From JAGPCK01 sp041675505 (GTDB lineage: Bacteria; Bacteroidota; Bacteroidia; UKL13-3): a stretch of 64,000 bases of DNA. The stretch covers positions 1-64,000 of the forward strand of contig JBAYTR010000010.1 of NCBI GenBank assembly GCA_041675505.1, given 5' to 3'. Positions 6,883-14,236 of the stretch are shown piece by piece. The stretch's first letter is position 1. Each line of letters starts with the position of its first letter. The position numbers and the translations under genes are program-made. The notes below the pieces were generated by a model, which was given only the letters and a program-made list of their open reading frames with translations, searched no databases and was not told where the DNA came from.

Positions 6883-7347
6883 ATGAAACAATTCTCTGCA
6901 CTTCTTTTAGTTTTTACTTTTGCTACATCTGCCTATTCTCAGAACCTTGATTACAAGCTATTCCGAAAGGGTTTAACTAAACTGTCCTGTATGCCGGCCG
7001 ATTCGTTCAGTGTGGTTCAAGCCTGTTCTGAACTTATGTGTATAGACACAACTCTTTTTGATAAAAACATTAATCTTTATTATTCTGATTTGGGATGGAG
7101 TTATTACCGGCTTTTTCTTCATACCCAAGATACCATACACGTTAAAAGTGCGATAGGTTACTATCTTTTGTCAGATTATCATAAACCTGGTGCTTCTACA
7201 ACATATTGGCAATTGGCTTCTCTATATCATTTAACAAAAGATTGTTTGAACGGGAGACGTTATTTAGAAAAATATAAAAGCGTTACTAAGAAAACATACT
7301 GGCAGAAGGAACAAATGAAATTGATGAAAAAGAAGTGTGATAAATAA
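6883..7347 (+). CDS. small secreted protein (hypothetical)
   Basis: This 154-residue protein has a signal peptide (MKQFSALLLVFTFATSAYSQ). The mature part is helical with paired cysteines (residues about 37, 48 and 54, and near the C-terminus). Helical pairs with Tyr/Leu spacing (YYSDLGWSYYRLFLHTQDT, TYWQLASLYHLTKDCLNGRRYL) look like two or three degenerate TPR units. It is not recognised further. A strong symmetric hairpin follows at 7384. Confidence 0.6.
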   Translation: MKQFSALLLVFTFATSAYSQNLDYKLFRKGLTKLSCMPADSFSVVQACSELMCIDTTLFDKNINLYYSDLGWSYYRLFLHTQDTIHVKSAIGYYLLSDYHKPGASTTYWQLASLYHLTKDCLNGRRYLEKYKSVTKKTYWQKEQMKLMKKKCDK

Positions 7348-7383
7348 ACCGCCCGATTGCAGGCACTCAAACTATTTGAAAAT

Positions 7384-7416
7384 AAAAAAGGTCGACCTCA
7401 TCAGTCGACCTTTTTT
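7384..7416. terminator. bidirectional terminator
   Basis: The perfect 13-bp inverted repeat AAAAAAGGTCGAC / GTCGACCTTTTTT with a 7-base loop lies between two convergent genes. It has T-runs on both strands, so it can terminate both. Confidence 0.9.
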
Positions 7417-7436
7417 ATAGTACTATAATATCCGGA

Positions 7437-8279
7437 TTATTTTTTTCCTTTCCACTCCACCAGCGCTTTTTCAACGTCTTGTTTGTACCAGAAACTGTTG
7501 GGGTTTTTATCGCCATTGTCTTTGGCTTTTTGAGCAAACACCAGTGCGTTTTTGTAGTCTTTCTTTTCAGCTAAAATTTGTGCTTTAATCCACAGCGCAT
7601 ACCACTCGTTACCTGCCAGCAAAATGGCCTGGTCAATGTAGGTGTTAGCGGCATCAAGGTTTTTCTTTTCAAGGTGGTAACGGGCGGCATTGGCGTGTAT
7701 TCTCCAGGTGCCTGAAGTAGCGTTTTTAATGTTGTCCAAAGCCTGTTTTTCAGTTTCAGTTTTCACCACAAAAGATACGCGGGCATTGTCCCATTCCATA
7801 TCTACGTTAGCCATATCATCACTAAATCCGCTGATGCTGTACATCAAACGTTCTCTTTTAGGTATGCTGGCCGGGAAAGTTTTGATACGTACCACATCGT
7901 TTTCCTGCTTGTATGATTCTTCAGAGGCAGAAGCATCTTTGTTAAGGATAACCGTCCACCCGGTTGGTGAAGGAATCATAAATACAGAATAGCTGCCTTT
8001 AGCCACGGGGGTGTTTTCAATGCTCACGTCTTTGCTGAAGGTAATTTTGGTGGCCGAGTTGGCACCTGCCCTCCATACTTTTTCAAAAGGCACCAGTGTG
8101 CCCCAAATGGTGCGGCCCTTTACTCCCGGGCTGCTGTAATCAATGGTAATGTCGGTTAAACCTACGGTTTGCATAACCTGTGCTTTAGGGCTGGGTTGTG
8201 GCAATTGCAACTGGGCAAGAGTCACGTTCACTGTTGCCATAGCAGCAACAAGCATCATCATGGTGTTTTTTCTTATCAT
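7437..8279 (-). CDS. DUF2911 domain exported protein with TPR tail
   Basis: The 280-residue protein has a signal peptide (about residues 1-22, ending TLAQ). A DUF2911 domain follows, recognisable by PSPKAQVMQTVG, DYSSPGVKGRTIWG, PFEKVWRAGANSATKITFS and the KGSYSVFMIP strand (about 25-180). The C-terminal 90 residues form two TPR-like helical pairs (ARYHLEKKNLDAANTYIDQA and KAQILAEKKDYKNALVFAQKA). This domain order is usual for the family. The enzymatic role is unknown, and the protein is probably periplasmic. It shares a 56-bp divergent promoter region with the next gene. Confidence 0.9.
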   Translation of the reverse strand: MIRKNTMMMLVAAMATVNVTLAQLQLPQPSPKAQVMQTVGLTDITIDYSSPGVKGRTIWGTLVPFEKVWRAGANSATKITFSKDVSIENTPVAKGSYSVFMIPSPTGWTVILNKDASASEESYKQENDVVRIKTFPASIPKRERLMYSISGFSDDMANVDMEWDNARVSFVVKTETEKQALDNIKNATSGTWRIHANAARYHLEKKNLDAANTYIDQAILLAGNEWYALWIKAQILAEKKDYKNALVFAQKAKDNGDKNPNSFWYKQDVEKALVEWKGKK

Positions 8280-8302
8280 ATGTTTTTTAATTGAGTTAAC
8301 TG

Positions 8303-8327
8303 TACTTTTGAAGGAATCACAAAGGTA
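8303..8327. promoter_or_regulatory. divergent -7 promoter elements
   Basis: TACTTTTG on the plus strand (8303-8310) and TACCTTTG on the minus strand (8327 to 8320) both match TAnnTTTG and point away from each other, each over the other's upstream region. They fit 18-40 base leaders for the amidohydrolase-like gene (8336) and the DUF2911 gene (start 8279). Confidence 0.55.
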
Positions 8328-8335
8328 TACCCTCT

Positions 8336-9604
8336 ATGAAGTTTAACAAAGTAATAATAGCCTGCTGTGCTTTTTTGTTTGGCGCAAACAACTTGCCTGC
8401 CCAACCCAACGGACAAGCCCTTGTGTACAAGGGTGCTGTAATTCATGTGGGCAACGGCAAAATAATACCCAACGGCATGGTTATTTGCCAGGGTGGTAAA
8501 ATTGTATACGTGGGCGAAAACACTGCGGGTGCAGGTAAAAACGGCATAGTGAAAGACGTAACCGGTAAACACCTGTATCCCGGATTAATTGCCCTGAACA
8601 ACATTGCCGGCCTCAACGAAATTGATGCAGCCAAACCAACACATGATTATGCCGAGGTAGGTAACCTGAACCCCAACATCAGAAGCGCACCGGCTTACAA
8701 TTGTGATTCAAAAATTTTACCTACCATGCTGTACAACGGCATATTGTTTACACAACCCACTCCACAAGGTGGGAGTATATCAGGTACTTCTTCCATTATG
8801 GCTACCTCTTGCAACAACTGGCCCGCAGCAGCTGTAAAAACCGATGCGGCCATGCACATCCGCTGGCCCGAGTTTACGCCCCATGCGCGCATGGGCAACG
8901 ATAAAATTCGTGAGGCTAAAGAACATACTCAACAATCAATAGTTGCCTTAAAGTCCTTTTTTACTGAGGCTGCTGCTTACCACAAAATGAACAACCCGCA
9001 ACCTCAACAACTCAAGTTTGAAGCTTGCAAAAAACTGTTCAACGGTAACCAGAAACTTTTTCTGCACGTTACTCAACCCGATGTTTTGGTTGATGCCGCG
9101 CTGTTTTTTAAATCACTCAACGTTGCTGTGGTATGGGCATCTGCCAACCGTGCCGCTGAAATTATTCCCTTCTTGCAGGAACAACAATTGGCCGTAGTGG
9201 TTAACTCCATTCACCGATTGCCGTCAGTTTCACAATCTTCCGTAAATGAGCCGTATGCATTACCGGCCGTGCTGGCCAAAAACAATATCCCTTTTGCCAT
9301 TACCTACTCAGGCTCATGGGAAGTGCGCAGCCTGCCCTACTCTGTGGGTACTGCCATTACCTACGGCTTAGATAAAGAAGTTGCACTCTCTTGCGTTACC
9401 ATGCAGGCGGCTAACATGGCCGGTGTGGGTGATGTGTTGGGTACAATAGAAGAGGGGAAATCGGCCAGCCTTATCATTTGCGGGGGAGATATTTTCGATA
9501 TGCAAAGCGGGAAAATAGAAGAGGTGCTGCTGAACGGAATTAACGTTGACCTGAACGAGAACAAACAAATTCAACTCTACAAAAAGTACAACGAGGCCAA
9601 ATAG
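8336..9604 (+). CDS. exported amidohydrolase-like protein lacking the HxH motif
   Basis: The 422-residue protein has a signal peptide (to about residue 22, LPAQ) and the amidohydrolase-superfamily frame. It has an N-terminal composite beta-sandwich (YKGAVIHVGNGKIIPNGMVI) and the turn YPGLIALNN, where metal-binding members have PG-ID-H-H. The C-terminal part has GTIEEGKSASLIICGGDIFD. The metal-binding HxH is replaced by ALNN, and no downstream His pair is obvious. It belongs to the periplasmic subfamily seen beside true imidazolonepropionase-like enzymes in Bacteroidota, and may be catalytically inactive. Transcription is divergent from the DUF2911 gene. Confidence 0.8.
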   Translation: MKFNKVIIACCAFLFGANNLPAQPNGQALVYKGAVIHVGNGKIIPNGMVICQGGKIVYVGENTAGAGKNGIVKDVTGKHLYPGLIALNNIAGLNEIDAAKPTHDYAEVGNLNPNIRSAPAYNCDSKILPTMLYNGILFTQPTPQGGSISGTSSIMATSCNNWPAAAVKTDAAMHIRWPEFTPHARMGNDKIREAKEHTQQSIVALKSFFTEAAAYHKMNNPQPQQLKFEACKKLFNGNQKLFLHVTQPDVLVDAALFFKSLNVAVVWASANRAAEIIPFLQEQQLAVVVNSIHRLPSVSQSSVNEPYALPAVLAKNNIPFAITYSGSWEVRSLPYSVGTAITYGLDKEVALSCVTMQAANMAGVGDVLGTIEEGKSASLIICGGDIFDMQSGKIEEVLLNGINVDLNENKQIQLYKKYNEAK

Positions 9605-9605
9605 T

Positions 9606-10679
9606 TTACCGGCTGTTTAAATCAATAAGTGTTTTCACCAACTTGTGGTCGGAGTAACTCGTTTCAACCGCCTTGTAATTGTAGCCGTCAAAGTTTTCAT
9701 TGAACAAAATGTAATCAATGCGGTACGAAGGAAAAGGACCGGTATAAGTAGTGCTGATACCGCTGCCGCTTTCTCTGAATGCGTCTTTCATACCCAGAGA
9801 TAATTTGTCGTAGGCATATGACACGGGCGTATCGTTAAAGTCTCCGCACAACACCATAGGGTAAGGGCTTTGATCCATAAACTCTACCAGTTGTTCTACT
9901 TGTCCTGCACGCTTAATGAAGCCTGTTTTTAATTTGCGCAAAATGGTTTTGGTAGAAACCACGTCCGTATCGTCTTCCATTTTGGGTTGATTGGCAAAAG
10001 CATAATCATACTTTTCAAAACGAATGGATACCAGGTGTGTGTTGATGATGCGCACCGTATCGTTGTTGTTAATCACCACATCAGCATATGAACTAAAATT
10101 GGTAGAGTTGGAATCAAAAATAATGAGCCCTTTGTCAACTATAGGAAAGCGCGAGATAATGGGCACTCCGTAACACTGAATCTTATTATCAACCAACCTG
10201 GCGTAAGCAAAGTGATAATCCTTAAGTTCCTTTTTCAGATCATAGTCTTTAAACTCCCCCGACTCATACGACTCTTGCAAACAAATAATATCCGGCTTGT
10301 CAGTTTTAAACATTTCGGTAAAAGAAACGCTGGCCGAACTTCTTTTCTCCGGTGCCCCGAAGTTGTGTGTATTAAAGCTGTAAATGCTGATGGTGCGGCT
10401 TTTTACTTTCGCTTTTTTGGGGTCGGTTTGAAAATAACCAAACAGGTGGTTGTAGCCAATCAATATAGCCACCATAGAATACAGGGCACTCATTCTTATT
10501 TGAAAACCCCAGTAAAGAAAAAAGAAAATATTTACAACCAGCAAAATAGGATAAGCCATGCCCGCAAAGGCAAAGTACCACTGGTCTTGCGGAGACACGT
10601 GAGGCGCAAAATAAGAACACAACAATACCAGTATAGCCAGTATGTTAATGGGGAACATTATTTTATTAAGAATGTACAT
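9606..10679 (-). CDS. membrane-anchored endonuclease/exonuclease/phosphatase family protein
   Basis: The 357-residue protein has about three transmembrane helices in residues 1-85. A periplasmic or cytoplasmic EEP domain follows (about 95-355) with the family motifs ICLQESYESG (metal-binding Glu), NTHLVSIR, LCGDFNDTP (Asp/Asn) and SYSDHKLV (catalytic SDH). Such domains hydrolyse phosphodiesters of nucleic acids or lipids, and the substrate is unknown. It is the last gene of a four-gene operon with mutL and two rhomboids. Its ATG overlaps the preceding TGA by one base, implying translational coupling. Confidence 0.85.
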   Translation of the reverse strand: MYILNKIMFPINILAILVLLCSYFAPHVSPQDQWYFAFAGMAYPILLVVNIFFFLYWGFQIRMSALYSMVAILIGYNHLFGYFQTDPKKAKVKSRTISIYSFNTHNFGAPEKRSSASVSFTEMFKTDKPDIICLQESYESGEFKDYDLKKELKDYHFAYARLVDNKIQCYGVPIISRFPIVDKGLIIFDSNSTNFSSYADVVINNNDTVRIINTHLVSIRFEKYDYAFANQPKMEDDTDVVSTKTILRKLKTGFIKRAGQVEQLVEFMDQSPYPMVLCGDFNDTPVSYAYDKLSLGMKDAFRESGSGISTTYTGPFPSYRIDYILFNENFDGYNYKAVETSYSDHKLVKTLIDLNSR

Positions 10680-11560
10680 CAGTCGTTTTTACTTGCTTTA
10701 AATAAAATCGCTTTCTCCTTTTCCGAAAGACTTTCGTAGCCCGATTGCGAAATTTTATCCAGAATTGCATCTATTTGTTCCTGTGAGGGAACATCCGGAC
10801 CGGTTTTCATGTAAGTTGTTCGGTGTACTACTTTCAGTTTAGGTTTAGGTCGAAAGATTCGGACAAATTTATTCAATTTTTCGTCAATTAATAAAACGAT
10901 ATCATTGCCTCTTTGTAACTGCCGCATTAAAACAAACCCCAACAATGCCCCGCCTAAATGAGAGGTATGGCCAGCCGGGTTGGCATCGGGCAGACTGATA
11001 AGGTCAACTATAACATAAAAAAGGGCGAGGTACTTAAGCTTTACCGGCCCGAACAATAAGAGGTTGAGTTGATAGTTGGGTAACTGCGTGGCTGCTCCCA
11101 CCACCAAAGCCATTATAGAGGCCGAGGCGCCTAGCATAAACGGCTGATAAACGCTTCCACGAATAGCGGGTATAAACTCATAAGCAGCCATAGCCAGCAC
11201 CGCCCCGAACAAACCACCCAGCAGGTAAAATCCCCACGTGCGCCTGCCATTATTAAACTCGGCAAAAATACCCCCGAACCAAAACAACACCAACATATTG
11301 AAAATAATGTGCAGCAACTGCTGGTGCAAAAACATGTACGTAAAAATTGACCAAGGCTGATACAACAGCTGCCTGGCCTGCAACGGAACAGATATCCAGT
11401 GTAACGCCTCCTGAATGGCTTCGCGGTTTACACCGGCCAGCCAAAACACAACGTGTGCCAGGCTGGTAACAATAAATACCAAGGCATTAATGAAAATGAT
11501 TTTTTTTACCACATTGCCGGTATCAATAAAATCGTATTTCAGTTGTTGAAAGAATGTCAT
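10679..11560 (-). CDS. rhomboid family intramembrane serine protease
   Basis: The 293-residue protein has six predicted membrane helices in residues 15-215. Rhomboid hallmarks are HQQLLHIIFNMLVLFWFG (HxxxN near helix 2), GASASIMALVVG (catalytic Ser in GASA, helix 4) and HLGGALLGFVL (catalytic His, helix 6). The C-terminal 70 residues are soluble, with IDAILDKISQSGYESLSEKE, a short domain common at the end of Bacteroidota rhomboids. It lies one base downstream of another rhomboid gene; the pair is probably an old tandem duplication. Confidence 0.9.
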   Translation of the reverse strand: MTFFQQLKYDFIDTGNVVKKIIFINALVFIVTSLAHVVFWLAGVNREAIQEALHWISVPLQARQLLYQPWSIFTYMFLHQQLLHIIFNMLVLFWFGGIFAEFNNGRRTWGFYLLGGLFGAVLAMAAYEFIPAIRGSVYQPFMLGASASIMALVVGAATQLPNYQLNLLLFGPVKLKYLALFYVIVDLISLPDANPAGHTSHLGGALLGFVLMRQLQRGNDIVLLIDEKLNKFVRIFRPKPKLKVVHRTTYMKTGPDVPSQEQIDAILDKISQSGYESLSEKEKAILFKASKND

Positions 11561-11561
11561 A

Positions 11562-12308
11562 CTAGTACCTTCTTTTTTTATCCCAGGTTTTGATCAAAAT
11601 ATACCCGAACAGCATGCCACCCAAGTGTGCAAAGTGTGCTACATTGTCTCCGGGGTTATTGGCAAAACCGGCATACAACTCAAACGCACCGTACAGGGCT
11701 ACAAAGTATTTTGACTTGAGCGGAATAGCAAAATAAACGTACACCACGTTGTTAGGGAAAAACATGCCATAGGCCAGCAAAACCCCGAACACCGCGCCAG
11801 AGGCACCCACGGTGGGTATATTGAGCAGCGACAAAAGTCCCTTTATCTGTTCGATGTTGGATGAGGTGGCCACTTGCTCCAGTGCGTTGATGTCGTTTTT
11901 GAGTACCAGATTCAACGTTGCAGCATCCAGCTGCGAGGCAAGTTCTGAGTACTGAAACTGAATGACCAAAGTATGCAGCAGTGCCGCACCCAGGCCGGTT
12001 ACAAAATAGTAAACAAAAAATCGCTGGCTGCCCCACACGTTTTCCATCAGGTTGCCAAACATCCACAAGGCAAACATATTGGAGAACAGATGCAGAAAGT
12101 TGCCGTGCATAAACAGGTGCGATACCAGTTGATGCGGTTCAAACAGTGCCGACTTGTAAAAATGTAAACCGAGAATTTGCGTAAGGTTTATACGAAACTT
12201 CTCCTCCAGCAACAACGTGCCCAGAAAAAAAAGGCCGTTAATAATCAGCAGGTTTTTTACTACGGGCGGCATAGCCTGAAAGCCTCCCGGGCGGGCAAAG
12301 TTGTTCAT
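11562..12308 (-). CDS. rhomboid family intramembrane serine protease
   Basis: The 248-residue protein has six membrane helices and complete rhomboid motifs: HGNFLHLFSNMFALWMFG, GASGAVFGVLLAYG (catalytic Ser) and HFAHLGGMLFGYIL (catalytic His). Unlike its downstream paralogue it lacks a soluble C-terminal domain. An unusually long polar insertion (about residues 120-160) separates helices 3 and 4. It starts three bases after mutL and stops one base before the second rhomboid. Substrates are not predictable. Confidence 0.9.
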   Translation of the reverse strand: MNNFARPGGFQAMPPVVKNLLIINGLFFLGTLLLEEKFRINLTQILGLHFYKSALFEPHQLVSHLFMHGNFLHLFSNMFALWMFGNLMENVWGSQRFFVYYFVTGLGAALLHTLVIQFQYSELASQLDAATLNLVLKNDINALEQVATSSNIEQIKGLLSLLNIPTVGASGAVFGVLLAYGMFFPNNVVYVYFAIPLKSKYFVALYGAFELYAGFANNPGDNVAHFAHLGGMLFGYILIKTWDKKRRY

Positions 12309-12311
12309 CTG

Positions 12312-14114
12312 TTATAAAAATAAGCGGAGCAAATCATCCTCCAAAAGTACAACATATGTTCTTTTGCCCGATGATGTATGCATGGGTTGTTGTGTTCTAA
12401 ATAAATCCTGCAGCAGGTTGCGCATTTCTTCTTCAGTAAGTTTTTGGTTGCGTTTTACGGCTGCACGTTTGGCCATAAACCAGGCCAGTCTTTCTTTGCG
12501 ATTGGTTTTATTGTTGGCTGTATTTTGTTTCAGGTCTTCCAGTATACCCGCTATTAAATCTTCTTCGTTGGCATGTTGCAGGTCGGCCGGTACTCCGTGT
12601 ACAATCATGTTGTTGTTACCAAAACCCGCAACATCAAAACCCATTTGCAGCAACTCAGGAATAAGTTCTTCCATCAGCTCATAATCACTGCCGCTGAGTG
12701 CTATTACCCGCGGAAAAAGTTTTTGCTGACACAGCACGCGCTGGTTGTCTGCTGCAGTCATGTAACGTTCATACAACACGCGTTCATGTGCAGCCTGCTG
12801 GTCGATTAACACGGTGCCTTTGGAGGTAGTACTCAAAACATAATTGCCAAACAATTGCACCGGTGTAGTGAATAAGACAACGTCTTCGTACAAACGCAGC
12901 TCTTCCGTTGGTTTAATAGGATTAAACTCCACCACCTCTCCTTTTTGTTCAAACAGTTTTTCCCAACCGTACGTGGTGTCTCTTCTGTACGTACTGTTGC
13001 CCGGTATATCCATGTTGATGGGGCGTGAGGAGCGTATTTCCGGAGCCTTGCTTACCTCGCCCGGCTCCAGTGGTGCTGAGGGAATAAAGCTTTGTACGGA
13101 AGAGCCATCGTACATGGGCACGAGGTAAAAATCTCCCAAGGCTTTTTTGATTACTGACTTTAAAATCATGTACACGCTCCGTTCATCCTGAAACTTAATT
13201 TCTGTTTTGGTGGGGTGTATGTTTACGTCAATTTCTTTGGGGTCAATATCAATGTTGATGAGGTAAAACGGAAATTGTTCTTTGCTTATGAGTTGCTCAT
13301 AACACGCATTTACAGCATGGTTGAGGTAAGCGTCTTTTACAAAACGGTTGTTTACAAAAAAGAATTGCTCGTCACGTGTTTTTTTGGCTGAACCCGGAGT
13401 GCCCACAAATCCGCTCACGCGAAGTATGCTGGTTTCTTCTTCAAACGAAATGATATCACCGCTTTTTTTGTCTGAGAAAATTTGCAACACTCTTTCCTGT
13501 GGTGTTGTAGCGGGCAGGTGAAATGTTTCAGTGTCATTATTAAACATCCACATTTCTATGTGCGGGTGCGACAGGGCAATGCGGGTAAACTCTGTAATGA
13601 TGTGGCGCGTTTCAACCGGATTGGATTTAAGAAAATTTCTGCGTGCCGGTACATTAAAAAACAGGTTCTTCACCAGAATCTGTGTTCCTGCAGGTGATTG
13701 AATGTGCTCTTGACTAATCAGTTCTGAGCCCTCAATCACAATATGTGTTCCCAGCTCTTCGGTTGAGGTGCGGGTTTTCATTTCCACCTGCGCAATGGCT
13801 GCAATGGAGGCCATGGCCTCTCCGCGAAAACCCATCGTGCGCAGCTTGAATAAATCTTCTACGCGCTCAATTTTTGATGTGGCGTGGCGTTCCCAACACA
13901 TGCGTGCATCTGTAGAACTCATTCCTTTGCCGTTGTCGTTTACCTGAATAAGTAACTTGCCCGCCTCTTTAATAAACAACTTTATTTCAGTGGCTCCGGC
14001 ATCAATGCTGTTGTCGAGCAACTCCTTTACCACCGAGGCGGGTCGTTGCACCACCTCTCCGGCAGCTATTTGGTTAGCTACATGGTCGGGCAACAAATGG
14101 ATTATATCACTCAT
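12312..14114 (-). CDS. mutL: DNA mismatch repair protein MutL
   Basis: The 600-residue protein starts MSDIIHLLPDHVANQIAAGE; an ATG 14 codons upstream is less likely. The N-terminal GHKL ATPase is complete: NQIAAGEVVQRPASVVKELL with the catalytic Glu, LDNSIDAGA, DNGKGM, TMGFRGEA. The transducer domain and a C-terminal dimerisation domain follow. The C-terminal endonuclease motif reads DQQAAHERVLYE, with Gln where the canonical DQHA(X)2E(X)4E motif has His. The later zinc-site motifs are also altered (AKRAAVKRN, MHTSSGKRT), as is usual in this phylum. Its partner in mismatch repair would be MutS, not in the window. It leads the rhomboid/EEP operon. Confidence 0.95.
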   Translation of the reverse strand: MSDIIHLLPDHVANQIAAGEVVQRPASVVKELLDNSIDAGATEIKLFIKEAGKLLIQVNDNGKGMSSTDARMCWERHATSKIERVEDLFKLRTMGFRGEAMASIAAIAQVEMKTRTSTEELGTHIVIEGSELISQEHIQSPAGTQILVKNLFFNVPARRNFLKSNPVETRHIITEFTRIALSHPHIEMWMFNNDTETFHLPATTPQERVLQIFSDKKSGDIISFEEETSILRVSGFVGTPGSAKKTRDEQFFFVNNRFVKDAYLNHAVNACYEQLISKEQFPFYLINIDIDPKEIDVNIHPTKTEIKFQDERSVYMILKSVIKKALGDFYLVPMYDGSSVQSFIPSAPLEPGEVSKAPEIRSSRPINMDIPGNSTYRRDTTYGWEKLFEQKGEVVEFNPIKPTEELRLYEDVVLFTTPVQLFGNYVLSTTSKGTVLIDQQAAHERVLYERYMTAADNQRVLCQQKLFPRVIALSGSDYELMEELIPELLQMGFDVAGFGNNNMIVHGVPADLQHANEEDLIAGILEDLKQNTANNKTNRKERLAWFMAKRAAVKRNQKLTEEEMRNLLQDLFRTQQPMHTSSGKRTYVVLLEDDLLRLFL

Positions 14115-14189
14115 GCGGGTTGGCGGAGTTGGAACTGTTTGTGTAGCTATACACAAAAAACAGCCAACGTATGTTAACTTTTAGTAAGG

Positions 14190-14197
14190 CAAAAATA
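14190..14197 (-). promoter_or_regulatory. -7 element for mutL operon
   Basis: TATTTTTG on the minus strand matches TAnnTTTG and lies about 75 bases before the mutL start. No clear -33 element is seen. Confidence 0.35.
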
Positions 14198-14236
14198 CAG
14201 ATTAATTCCCCAGTTTTGCGTTTTATTGTCGTTCAC

